Assembly: GCA_034521495.1 (NCBI GenBank)
Contig: JAXHMK010000019.1
Location: forward strand, 1 to 64,000
Source of the DNA: Balneolaceae bacterium
GTDB lineage: Bacteria > Bacteroidota > Rhodothermia > Balneolales > Balneolaceae
Direction: 5' to 3'
Length of the DNA: 64,000 nucleotides
Below, piece by piece: positions 8,599 to 18,374 of the stretch; the stretch's first letter is position 1; the number at the start of each line of letters is the position of its first letter. Below the pieces are notes generated by a model that was not told the DNA's origin, made no database searches, and saw only the letters and a program-made list of their open reading frames with translations. The position numbers and the translations under genes are program-made.

Positions 8599-9387
8599 TT
8601 ATCCTTTGAACTGGCCTTCGCTTATACTCCATCCCCCGTCAACAGCCAGTACCTGGCCTGTCGTGAATCGGGATTGGTCAGACATAAAATAGCATGTGGC
8701 ACCATCAAGGTCTGTCGCCCGGGCGATGCGTCCGCCATCCAGCGGCTGTTTGGTTTTGATGAACTCCATAATCTGATCATCCTGCGCAGCCCGCTCTGCC
8801 ATCGGGGTATGTACCAGACCGGGGGCAATTACATTTACCCGGATATTATCCCCGGAATAATACGATGCAATGGATCGGCTGTACCCAATGATAGCTGCTT
8901 TCGCTGCTGCGTAGGCATGAGTCACAAAATATTCCGGGGAAGGTGAAAAGCCCAAAACCGATCCCATGTTGAGAATCGTACCACCGGTTCCCTGCTTCCG
9001 AAAAGCCCGTACGGCCGCCCGGTTGGAGAGCATCAGGGATGTGAGATTGAGTTCAAATGTTTTATTCCAACCCTCCAATGTCATTTCATGCAAGGGACCG
9101 TCTCCCATCCTCCGGCCGCTCCCGCCAGCCACGTGATACAAACCGTCCAAACTGCCGAAATTTTTGATACACTTTTCAATTGCTTCTTGGCCGGTTTCCT
9201 GCCGGGTGGCATCTCCTGCAAGTACGATTGTATCTTCGGGCAGTTCTTCACGGGCATTCTTACACGATTCTTCATCCAATCCCACTACCACAATTTTGGC
9301 CCCATTGTTTGTAAATGCCTTAGCAGCGGAGAGCCCCATTCCGCTGGTACCTCCAATGATTACAATATTTTTAGAATCTAAGAGCAT
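8599..9387 (-). CDS. Short-chain dehydrogenase/reductase (SDR)
   Basis: This 262-residue classical SDR has the nucleotide motif IIGGTSGMGLSAAKAF at the N-terminus, the structural AGGSG segment where NAG is usual, catalytic Ser in LNMGSVLG, and YAAAK as the YxxxK pair. The C-terminus ends GQVLAVDGGWSISEG, a typical FabG-like ending. It is a probable NAD(P)-dependent sugar or sugar-alcohol dehydrogenase. Only 4 bp separate it from the ROK kinase and 13 bp from the Gfo/Idh gene, so all three belong to one transcript. Confidence 0.9.
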   Translation of the reverse strand: MLLDSKNIVIIGGTSGMGLSAAKAFTNNGAKIVVVGLDEESCKNAREELPEDTIVLAGDATRQETGQEAIEKCIKNFGSLDGLYHVAGGSGRRMGDGPLHEMTLEGWNKTFELNLTSLMLSNRAAVRAFRKQGTGGTILNMGSVLGFSPSPEYFVTHAYAAAKAAIIGYSRSIASYYSGDNIRVNVIAPGLVHTPMAERAAQDDQIMEFIKTKQPLDGGRIARATDLDGATCYFMSDQSRFTTGQVLAVDGGWSISEGQFKG

Positions 9388-9400
9388 GTTATTAGGGTGA

Positions 9401-10615
9401 TCAGTTTCTTCTTTTTTCTGTTTGTTTCACGTCTTGCTGGGATATCTCTCCGGTTGATTTATCTTTCAGAATAACCTTTTTCCGTCCGTCTGGCAGTTTT
9501 TCTTCCTTGATCAGGTAAAACTGCTCGTTATAATCGGTCAGAGCCGATTCCTCTTCCTCATTTTCCCGGCCGCGCCAAATATCAAGCTCCACCGATTCCC
9601 ACTGCCGGGTTTCTGCCGAGCGGTAACAGGCATCCATGATTGCGTTGACCACATATCCGTCGTAAAAGGTTTCCTGGGGTGATTCCCCGTTCTCCATTGC
9701 ATTAAACATGTCGGTGAACATATCATTGTAACCCAGGCTGTGCACTTCATCACCGACCGGGAACAGCCATCCGCTGTCGCTTTCTGCCTTTTCGGCTACA
9801 TACCCTTCCTGCCCGCCCGACAGATACATTTCGAAACCGGTTCGCAGAAAGTGATCGAGCCGCAGTGAACCTTCCGTACCGGACACTTCATCACGCAGAT
9901 CCATTCCGCCCCGGAACGACCAGCTCACCTCAAACTGACCGATGGCGCCGTTGGCATACCGCACCCATCCGAGAGCATTATCTTCCGCCTCTATCGGTTT
10001 TACCTGGGTTTCGGCCCAGCACATCACCTCTACCGGGCGAATATCCTTCCCGATAAAGCTCCGGGCAATCTCTATGCAGTGGCAGCCGATATCGATGATG
10101 GCCCCGCCACCCGATTTTTCCGGCTCCCAAAACCAATCACTGTGAGGACCCGGGTGTGCTTCCCGCGAGCGAGCCCATAATATTTTCCCCAACGAACCAT
10201 CACGGGCTGATTTTAATGCTTTCAGGGTTTTCGGGGTATACACCAGATCTTCGAGATATCCGTGAAATACGTCCGCTTTTTCAACGGCTTCCAAGATCTC
10301 CTTCGCTTCCTTGCCATTCAGAGCAAGAGGTTTGGTACAGAGGACAGCTTTGCCGGCTTCTGCCGCTTTTATAGCCGCTTCTTTATGCAGGAAGTTGGGA
10401 AGAGCGATGAGGACAACATCTGCTTCCGGATCCTCGATCGCCTCGTTCAATTCCGTAGTCCATTTTGAGATATTCCACTCATCCCCAAATTCTTTTGCCC
10501 GTTCTTCAGTCCGGGAGTAGACATTCACAATTTTATCTTTACTTCGGTGACCAAGAATTGACTGTGCATAAAATGTTCCAATCAAACCTGTACCTAACAA
10601 GGAAATCTTTTTCAT
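9401..10615 (-). CDS. Gfo/Idh/MocA-family oxidoreductase
   Basis: This 404-residue cytoplasmic NAD(P)-dependent sugar dehydrogenase has an N-terminal Rossmann fold ([15 protein letters not shown]), the LCTKPLAL motif (family EKP position, here with Thr before Lys), and a C-terminal alpha/beta domain with [18 protein letters not shown]. Family members oxidise inositol, glucose, 1,5-anhydrosugars or the 3-OH of glycosides. It is the first gene of the catabolic operon, facing the AraC-type regulator. A roughly 40-residue charged C-terminal tail extends beyond the usual family end. Confidence 0.9.
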   Translation of the reverse strand: MKKISLLGTGLIGTFYAQSILGHRSKDKIVNVYSRTEERAKEFGDEWNISKWTTELNEAIEDPEADVVLIALPNFLHKEAAIKAAEAGKAVLCTKPLALNGKEAKEILEAVEKADVFHGYLEDLVYTPKTLKALKSARDGSLGKILWARSREAHPGPHSDWFWEPEKSGGGAIIDIGCHCIEIARSFIGKDIRPVEVMCWAETQVKPIEAEDNALGWVRYANGAIGQFEVSWSFRGGMDLRDEVSGTEGSLRLDHFLRTGFEMYLSGGQEGYVAEKAESDSGWLFPVGDEVHSLGYNDMFTDMFNAMENGESPQETFYDGYVVNAIMDACYRSAETRQWESVELDIWRGRENEEEESALTDYNEQFYLIKEEKLPDGRKKVILKDKSTGEISQQDVKQTEKRRN

Positions 10616-10817
10616 AATCAGACCTATTCACTATTAATCCGTTAACCCGGTATTAAAATCAGCAGCATATACTTTTTTTCTATTAATAGTAGAGTAATTA
10701 GTTGATAAGTACATATCAATGGACTTTTTTTGGAAAATTGTGGATTATTTTATTATTAGGGTTTTGATTTTTATATAAATAGTAGTTACGATAAACATCA
10801 GGTAAAAAAGTATATAT
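10616..10817. promoter_or_regulatory. Divergent promoter region between the catabolic operon and its AraC-type regulator
   Basis: This is 202 bp of AT-rich DNA between two divergent genes, the usual place for AraC-family operators. AATAGTAG occurs as a direct repeat at 10685-10692 and 10778-10785, a spacing compatible with two half-sites. The assignment as operators is inference; no footprint-level motif is known for this regulator. Confidence 0.35.
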
Positions 10818-11739
10818 ATGATAACATCATCAGATACCGATACGAATCTTACCTCTAAACAAAGAAAAAGCGAGGGATTTGCAGGTCAAAAAATGATTGT
10901 TTTACCTCAAAAAATAATTAGCAATCTCCTTCAACATCCTCTGCTTAAAACATTATTTGCTACCCATATCGGTTATTTCCCAAAGGCCAAATTTCACTAT
11001 CGAGAACGGAATCAGGGAATCGATGAATTTGTCTTAATCTACTGCATAGAAGGCGAGGGCTGGTACGAAGTTGAGGAAGAACAATTTGAGGTTCGACCTA
11101 ATGATTTTTTCATTCTACCTGCCGGATTTCCCCATCGGTACAGTGCTGATAATGAGGCCCCCTGGGAGTATTTATTGGATACATTTTGCCGGAACTCAGG
11201 CCTCTGCATTTATCAACTCATTCAAAAATAATCGCTCTGCAATTCATGAACAGGTTTCTCCTGTTCATGAGCGAATAACTTTATTTGAGGATATTTACGA
11301 CACCCTTGAGCGGGGATATAGCACGGATAACATGGGATATGCCGGTACATGCTTGTGGCATCTGTTAGGGTCCTTTTGCTACCCATCAGCCTGTAAAAGC
11401 AAAAAATCGGAAACTGAAAATGACCCTATTGAACATTCAATTCAACTGATGAAAAAGAATGTAGATCAACATCTAAAATTGGAAGAGTTAGCTAAACACG
11501 CTTCCTTTTCGGTTTCGCACTATTCAAATCTATTCAAAAAGAAAACAGGATTTGCTCCGATTGAATATTTTATTCACCTGAAAATTCAAAAAGCCTGTCA
11601 GTATTTAGATCTGACATCTCTGAACATCTACGAAATTGCGGAAACGTTAGGATATACCGATCCACATTATTTTTCCAGGTTGTTTCAAAAAGTCATGGGG
11701 GTTTCTCCGACAGCATTCAGAAATGAAAAAAAGGGATAA
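10818..11739 (+). pseudogene. AraC-family transcriptional regulator broken by a one-base insertion
   Basis: Two overlapping frames (10818-11231 and 11071-11739) together encode one AraC regulator of about 300 residues. The first carries the N-terminal cupin sensor ending FEVRPNDFFILPAGFPHRYS and PWEY. The expected continuation YWIHFAGTQASAF and the C-terminal HTH_18 pair (LEELAKHASFSVSHYSNLF; IYEIAETLGYTDPHYFSRLF) lie in the next frame. The shift is near 11178, where TATTTATTGG replaces TATTATTGG. Either the gene is a recent pseudogene or one base was miscalled. It is divergent from, and probably once regulated, the sugar operon. Confidence 0.85.
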
Positions 11740-12311
11740 TCAGATTGAAACAGCTTACAAAAAAAGGTAGCACAATGTTCGCGATCAATTCAACTTCCTT
11801 TAGTCATAAAAGAAAGTATACTGATTATTTTTTCGAAATGAGTAATCAGTAGATCACAAAAAAGCTACCGATCCTGACTTCCGCACTTTTTTGATGTGAA
11901 AAATATTAACATTGTTTTTTAATGACTTACGGGTATAAAAAAATGTTTGGGTGTCCCGATCTTTTTTTGGCGGTATTTGGGGGCATGTTTGTAAGTAAGA
12001 AACCCACTAAACCACCCTGCACTGAAAGTGCAGGTGTTTGCCTTTCGACTGAAAGTCCTACTCCAAGAGGGCTTAGTCATGACGTCTACTATTACTACAC
12101 AAGGGATGGGCGAAAGTATTAAGTGATTTTGAAAGTTTTTTGGGACCCACCCTAAATCCCTGACATTTCCCAATAGATCTTCAAACTACGAGGACGACTA
12201 TATCGGATGATCCAGCCAATCTGTTGCTCCGTATTACTTTTGGACCGCTCCCGAGGCTTCGGGATAATCAAAAGCTTCCGGCTGTGATTGTACCATAGGG
12301 ATCCCTCCCTA
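11740..12311. other. Intergenic region with a short protein-like remnant
   Basis: There is no intact gene. On the minus strand, from the IS630 insertion TA at about 12310 down to about 12162, an uninterrupted 49-codon frame reads LLIIPKPRERSKSNTEQQIG and ends SLKIYWEMSGI before a stop. It looks like the tail of a gene whose start was lost at the IS630 insertion; the family is not recognised. GACCCACCCTAAATCCCT at 12143-12160 matches the edge of the palindromic element at 36216. Confidence 0.4.
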
Positions 12312-13432
12312 GTGTAACTACCACTTAATTCGTTAAGTATTCTTCACCATAGGTCCAGTTGAACGGTTTGGCGCCGGTTTCGTTATACTCCCTAATGTAG
12401 CTCATCAACTGATCGACCAGATCTTTTTTGGAATGCCAAACTCCATCTTTGAGTATTTTCCGGCTCATAATGCTAAACCAGATTTCAATCTGATTGAGCC
12501 ACGAGGAGTAGGTGGGGGTAAAATGAAGGTGAAATTTTCTTTTTTTAGCCAGCCACTCCTTGACAGCCTTGTTTTTGTGGATTGACAAATTATCCAAAAT
12601 AATATGGATCTGAACATTGCGGTATTTGCGGTCCAGGTGTTTGAGAAATTTCAGAAAATTTTCGGAGTTGTTGCGGTCGATCTGCCGTGCGGTGATTTCT
12701 CCTGTGTGCACGGCAAGAGCGGCCATCAGGTTTACGGTACCATTGCGTTTGTACGTAGTGGTAAGCCTGCGAGGGTTCCCTGTCCGTAAAGGCAGCTCCG
12801 GCTGGGTACGATCCAGGGCCTGAATCTGGGTTTTCTCATCTACCGATAGCACCAATGCGTGTTCAGGGGGATTCAGATACAGACCAACAATATCAATCAT
12901 CTTGGATTCAAATTCCGGATCCGGGCTTTTCCCGCACCAATAGTCGGTTTTGTGTGGCTTGAGGTCAGCCTCTCGCAGGATCTGTGAAACCCAGCTCTGG
13001 CTCATCTGGCACATTTCGGCAATCTGGTGTTGGCTGTAGCGCGGCGTTCGGCTTTCGGTGCGCTGGCAGGCAAGATGGATCACCCGGTTGCGGTCTGCCT
13101 CCGTAAAGATCGATGGTGTGCCGGGGCGCTGGGCATCGACCAACCCTGCGAGTCCATCCCGTTCAAACCGCTTGCGCCATTTGGCAATGGAAGGTTCACT
13201 GATCCGATTCTTTTTGCTGGATTCTTTATAGGTCAATCCACCGAGCCAGTCTAAAATAATCTGAGCGCGCAGGCTCAGGCGCCGTTCTATCTTATGAGAT
13301 CGTGCGTAGGTAATGAGTTGGCCTTTAACCTGTATCTGAGACCGTGATTGTCGTACGTTTAGCCATCGGTTTTTCTTCTCAAGATACGGAATCAGTACAT
13401 ATTTTACTTAACTTATTTAACGGTAGCTACAC
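12312..13432 (-). mobile_element. IS630-family insertion sequence, second copy
   Basis: This 1,121-bp copy is almost identical to the element at 2742-3861, with TA at 12310-12311 and 13433-13434 and the same GTGTAACTACC / GTGTAGCTACC inverted ends. It differs mainly by a net one-base insertion near the transposase start. The near-identity points to recent transposition within the genome. Copy-to-copy recombination could delete the intervening 8.5 kb, because both copies lie in the same orientation. Confidence 0.92.
12325..13366 (-). pseudogene. IS630 transposase with 5' frameshift
   Basis: The same transposase as the copy at 2755-3795 begins at the equivalent ATG near 13366. A one-base insertion around codon 16 (AACCTGTATC instead of AACTTTATC) breaks the frame. 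The remaining open frame (12325-13236, 303 residues) starts at the internal Met of MTYKESSKKNR and keeps the complete DDE domain, but loses the first 43 residues. It also has a Ser-to-Gly change near the C-terminus (NETGAKP). Activity from the internal start is doubtful. Confidence 0.85.
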
Positions 13433-13542
13433 TAGGAGTCTGTCGGACTACGTGTTTTTAAGATGAGTACATTTTATTTTGCGAGGATTTTTTTCAGGGT
13501 AAAACAATATTTGTATACTTCAAATTTTCATTTTCATTTTGG

Positions 13543-13599
13543 ATCACATCTGTCCGAACATTTTGAATACCAGCTATAAAATGTTCGGACAGATGTGAT
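13543..13599. repeat. Perfect 22-bp inverted repeat (long hairpin)
   Basis: The arms at 13543-13564 and 13578-13599 are exact reverse complements, with a 13-nt loop. The outer half reads ATCACATCTGTCC and the inner half GAACATTTT. A partial copy of the inner arm (TGTTCGGACAG) recurs at about 14493, exactly where the neighbouring sulfatase gene has lost its 5' half. There is no T-run directly after the stem, so this is more likely a mobile-element or REP-type hairpin than a simple terminator. Confidence 0.85.
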
Positions 13600-13695
13600 T
13601 TCACTTATAAAAAAGAAGACAAGCAGTACAGTTATGAATTTTGTAAATGACTTCATCATAGTGTTAGAGATTATAAAATGTTGTGTTTTTAGTTA

Positions 13696-14457
13696 TTACC
13701 GGCTTCTTCCGTTCCTGTCAAACTCTGCAAGTTTTTGCTTTAACCGATCAACAATATCCGGGCGCTCATTCCAAAGATTATTGGTTTCTTCCAAATCATC
13801 CTCCAAATTGTAAAGCTGGCCATCCGGTCCTCCGGCTTCCGGTTCCACAGAAACAGGATCCGTGAAACCACCAGAGCCAAGTGCTTCAATGAGTTTCCAC
13901 TGGCCGTCCTGAATCGTTCGCACTCCACGGCTTGATATACTGACTACCGGGGGCCGGATCGCTTCATCTTCAGACTGTTCCCCTGCAAGGATTGGATACA
14001 GACTGAAACTATCTTCACCGGCATTCTCCGGTAGTTCCGTGTTTAGGATATCAGCAAATGTAGCCATGACATCGGTAAACGAGATCGTCTGATCTGTTGA
14101 GGTCCCCGCTTCTGTCACACCCGGCCATCGAACGATAAAAGGCACCCGGTGACCTGCTTCATGTACATCCCCTTTCATGCCACGCAACCCTCCCTGGGAA
14201 TCGTGTCCGAAATGTTCTTTGTCTTTGTCATACCAGACGGGACCGTTATCACTGGCAAAAATCACCATGGTCTCATCTGCCATATTTTCCCGTTCGAGAG
14301 TTGAAAGGATATCACCGACTTTGGAATCCACCATCGCCATAAAATCGCCGTACATCCCGGCACCGCTGATTCCTTCAAAGTCTTCGGTAGGCAGCCAGGG
14401 AGTATGAGGAGCCGGAAACGCAACATACAGGAAGAGAGGCTGATTTGAATCGATCAC
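13696..14457 (-). pseudogene. Sulfatase, N-terminally truncated
   Basis: This frame encodes the last 253 residues of an arylsulfatase: PLFLYVAFPAPHTPW, the metal-site segment VIFASDNGPVWYD, GGLRGMKGDVHEAGHRVPFI and the C-terminal sub-domain ending in DRLKQKLAEF. The N-terminal half with the formylglycine motif C-x-P-x-R is missing. The frame enters from non-coding sequence near 14458, next to TGTTCGGACAG, a piece of the hairpin found at 13543. It cannot be catalytic as it stands. Confidence 0.9.
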
Positions 14458-14515
14458 AAACTAACAAAAATCACGCCATGAGTCTTTTTTTTGTTCGGAC
14501 AGTACTGATTTTGAA

Positions 14516-15913
14516 TCAAGAAACAATGTGCATCCGATTTGGATCCCACTTCACAATGGTTCCATCATAGTAACTCTGATTTGCCGCAAATGTGGGGCCG
14601 GCTGCCCGTAACCCGAAGGTTGCATCTTGTAAAACCGGTGTGCCATTACGAATCGAGTTGAAGAAGTTGACAAAGTGGTCATATCGCATTCCTTCTGTAA
14701 TCGTCCGGATCTCGATAGACAAATTCATTCGGCTCTTGAATTTTCGGTTTTTGTGGGTACATTTTGTTGTACTCGGCGATGAACTGCTCACGAACATCCT
14801 CAGGAAACGTGTTAATGGACATTCCAGGAGCTTCGGGTAACGGGTTGCGTCTCAGAACAAGAGACGACCAGCTGATCGTAATATCACCTTCAGATCCCAC
14901 GATCCGGAAGAGAAACTGTCCTCCGTCACCACTGATAAAGTTGGTGCGAAGTGCTAAATTGAATGGCGGATGGTTTTCTGTTTCCGGATAGTCATAAAGG
15001 CCGAGGTGGATATCCGGCACATCCCGCCCATCCTTCCAGTAGCGTAAACCGCCCGTAGAAATTGCACGAGTTGGACCATCTGATCCTGCGATAAAGTGGA
15101 GCATAGAGAGCATGTGAACATAAAGATCACCCGCCTGACCTGTTCCGTAATCGCGATAGTTTCTCCAGCGGAAGAACCGTTTGGGATCCCAGGGCAGATC
15201 CGTTATACCTCGTTGATAGGTTTCCCAATCGACCGTTTCCGGTGAGGCATCTGGAGGTATCGAATATTGCCAGGCTCCCATGCGCACTGTGCCGGTCAAT
15301 GATCGCTTCCACAAAGTTGATTTTTCCAATTTTTCCTTCCTGAATTAGTACTTTTGCTTTGGCACTCAGCAGTGAACTGGTGTATTGACTCCCCACCCTG
15401 AAACACCATTCCGGTCTCTTGTTCTGCTTGGATAACACGATGTCCCTCATCCACTTTTTGGACCATCGGCTTCTCACAGTAGACATGTTTTCCCGCTCTC
15501 ATTGCGTCCACATTAATCTTTCTCGTGCCAGTGATCGGTTGTCTGCATTAATAACCACATCCACATCAGTACGGTCCAAGATCTCCCGGTAACCTGCAGT
15601 GGTCTGAATATCATTTCCCCAAAGCTCTTTGGCACGGCGTCGCCTTCCTTCGTAAAGATCGCAAGCCGCCACAAGCTCCACTCCACTCACTTGAAGAGCG
15701 GTTCGCGCATCTCCCAATTCCCATTCCCCCGGTTCCAATCAGGCCGAGACGGATATGGTCATTGGCCGAATATTCTTCTGTCCAAGGTCAACGAACTTGA
15801 GGGGCTCTGACTTATTGCCCGCCTTGATTATCATGGGAACCATGTCGATTCCGGCTGCAGTTGCTCCCACTTTCTTTAAAAACGAGCGTCTTGATTGATC
15901 ATCTCTTTTTCAT
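14516..15913 (-). pseudogene. Tat-exported Gfo/Idh/MocA oxidoreductase broken by several indels
   Basis: One ancestral gene of about 430 codons is spread over at least four frames. From its start: a Tat signal SRRSFLKKVGATAAG (about 15890-15850), [34 protein letters not shown] (to about 15510), [49 protein letters not shown] through the C-terminal domain, and finally RNGTPVLQDATFGLRAAGP to 14516. An extra G near 15733 and further indels near 15510, 15310 and 14700 break it. It is non-functional and co-oriented with the truncated sulfatase. Confidence 0.88.
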
Positions 15914-16013
15914 GCTTATTAATTTTGTGTTTTTGTTGCAGGAACAACAGACTTTGCGTTTGGTTACCAGCCCTGATTTTTTTTGCTAATTCTGTATCGT
16001 TCAGATCATGCAT
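15876..16013 (-). pseudogene. Possible ECF sigma-factor N-terminal remnant
   Basis: A 45-codon frame starts MHDLNDTELAKKIRAGNQT, which resembles the opening of ECF sigma factors (short acidic lead, then ELxxxIRAGNxxAF). It then diverges into QSLLFLQQKHKINKH and runs into the leader of the broken Gfo/Idh gene, where it stops. I read it as a sigma-factor start fused by deletion to downstream sequence. The match covers under 20 residues, so the call is weak. Confidence 0.3.
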
Positions 16014-16864
16014 TATTGATTTTCCCAGCGGTAGACTTTGAGCTATTGTCACTAACGTATTTTAAGTAATACGCTTTTCTTTTAAATAGCAAATGGAATT
16101 TTAGAGTGGATAAAACTTATCAGATCTACGCTCTTACTTAACTAATAACATATATTTACAGCCATTGTTATAAATTGTAAATAATTAATAGATCTGCTAT
16201 CCATTTTTTAATTCCTAATTTAAAATCGTTCCTGAACCCATTTTTTGCATAATTATTTTTACTTATAGTAATACTCTTACCTGGTGTTTGCATGAAGACT
16301 CATCTACACTGTTCAGCAAACTGAAATTCATTGTATAACTGCTCAAATTTTTAGCTGTTGGGTTGATGGGATTTTTTCAACCATATCAAAAAAATCCCGG
16401 ATAATATCACTACCCGGGAGATAGGTGTCTGTCAAACATGGGTTACGATGTGACAGTTTGTAACTACTATTTGAAGGAATGGAAATGATAACCATCGCTT
16501 CTACAATGATTACACACAGAATGCATAAAAGTATTAGATATTCGATCACTTTTTCTCTTTCTAAAGTTTTTGGATGATATAGTCATCTTACCTGCATCAA
16601 AACTGCCAACGTATAAAGTGGGGAAAACTACCATCAATAGAATCACCTTGTCCCTACAACGATTCGAAAGATTAAACTAATTATATCAAGGTATATTTTG
16701 GTTTAATTACAAGTACAGAAGGGCAAGACAATATCTAATGTGTGTATTAATCATCCCATAATAATGGTTCAATTTTTTGAAAATCAAAAAAGCAGTTGTA
16801 ACGGAAATTGAAATTTCCGGAACTATTTAACGAAGTAAAGAAGGTAAAAAACGGAGTGAATCCC
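16014..16864. other. Intergenic, AT-rich; no gene recognised
   Basis: About 850 bp with no supported coding frame. A 68-codon minus-strand frame (16343-16549) has a hydrophobic start but no recognisable family and poor context. ACGGAGTGA just before the ATG at 16865 is a plausible ribosome-binding site for the OmpA-family gene that follows. Confidence 0.4.
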
Positions 16865-18374
16865 ATGGTACAGAAAGTAATACTGTTTATAACAGTTCTG
16901 AGTTTTGTATTCCCGGGACTTACGCATGTAATTGCCCAGGAAGACGTTGAAGGAAGTGAAGATCATCCGATGATTACGCGGTATGAGGGCTCGCACATAA
17001 CCGACTACCAACAGTTTGCTTATGACCGGCAGGAGTTGGTTACAGGAATAGAGGATGAAGATATTTGAAAGAACTACTCATTTGAAGGTGAACGGTTGAC
17101 CACGCATCCATTACTACAGCTCCTAGAAGGACGGTCAGCCTTTGAAGTTCATCGAAACTATACATTGGCGCTTCAGAATGCCGGTTTCGAAATTGCCTAT
17201 GAATGCATCGACAATGATAACGAATGTAAGAAAATAGGTAGAGATATTCCGCTTGCCGGGTTTTTTACGAACCGTTATAGTAGTCATCATCACTACTCGT
17301 TAGCCAGGCTTACTAATTCGTCGGGCGATATCTATGCAGCGGTGTTTACAGCACGGAGGCATGGTAACCGTACCTTGCTCATCGTCTTGGAGGAACAGCC
17401 GATGGAGACCGGCAAGGTCCAGGTTGATATAGATGCCGAAGCGATGGCAAGAGATATTGATGAAAAAGAGATGGAAGACACCCCGGAAGATGTGGAAGGT
17501 AGCGAAGATCATCCGATGATTTCGCGGTATGAGGGTTCCTACATAACCGATTATGAACAATTTTCATATGACCGGCAGCAGTTGGTTACAGGAATGGAGA
17601 ATGAGGATTTTGAAAGAACCTCATTTGAAGGTGAGGTTACCCGCATCCATTACACAGCTCCTGAAGGACGGTCAGCCCTTGAGGTTCATCAAAACTATAC
17701 ATTAGCGCTTCAGGATGCCGGTTTTGAAATGGTCTATGAATGCATTGGAGATGATTCTATATGCCAAGAAATCATTGAAACAAATGCCTTTAACAGGGGG
17801 AGTGATCTTAACTACTCGCTTGCAAGACTTACCGGTTCGGCGGGGGATATCTATGCAGCGGTTCACACCGCACGGAGGCATGATGAAACCCGCAGCGTGC
17901 TACTAATTGTGGAGGAAAAGTCGATGGAATCTGGCAAAGTGCAGGTTGATATAGATGCCGAAGCGATGGCAAGAGATATTGATGATGCAGGCCGTGTGAT
18001 GCTTTACGGAATTCATTTTGATACAGGGAGAAGCAAACATCAAACCGGAATCCGAATCCACGCTTGCAGAAATTGCAGAACTGATGAATAATCAACCTGA
18101 TCTAAATCTTGGAGTTGTTGGCCATACGGATACGGTAGGTGGTTTGGAATTCAATATGAATCTTTCGGAACGCCGGGCTTCGGCAGTTGTGGAATATCTG
18201 ACATCTGAACATAATATTTCAGAAACCAGGCTGACTTCTCATGGCGTAGGTTTTCTTGCCCCAGAAGCTACCAATGAAACGGAAGAGGGACGTGCTCTAA
18301 CGCAGGTAGAGCGATCAGTTGCCGAATACGTCGAAGTGCCCACGAGGTATCAACTTATAATCCAATTTTTTTAA
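16865..18374 (+). pseudogene. OmpA-family protein with tandemly duplicated N-terminal domain, frameshifted
   Basis: A signal peptide (MVQKVILFITVLSFVFPG) leads into DVEGSEDHPMITRYEGSHI. The same module starts again at about 17490 (DVEGSEDHPMISRYEGSYI), each copy ending KVQVDIDAEAMARDI. This N-terminal module (DUF4892-like) is normally single, followed by an OmpA/MotB peptidoglycan-binding domain, seen here as YGIHFDTG, VVGHTDTVGGLEFNMNLSERR and VEYLTSEHNI. Frameshifts lie near 17062 (extra T creating a stop in module 1), near 18030 at the module 2/OmpA junction, and near 18305. It is an outer-membrane-tethering protein that duplicated and then decayed. Confidence 0.88.

Noticed and set aside
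10818-11739. Programmed frameshift in the AraC gene
   Set aside because: The shift site lacks a heptamer slippery sequence with a downstream structure, and AraC regulators are not known to use one. A plain one-base insertion is simpler.
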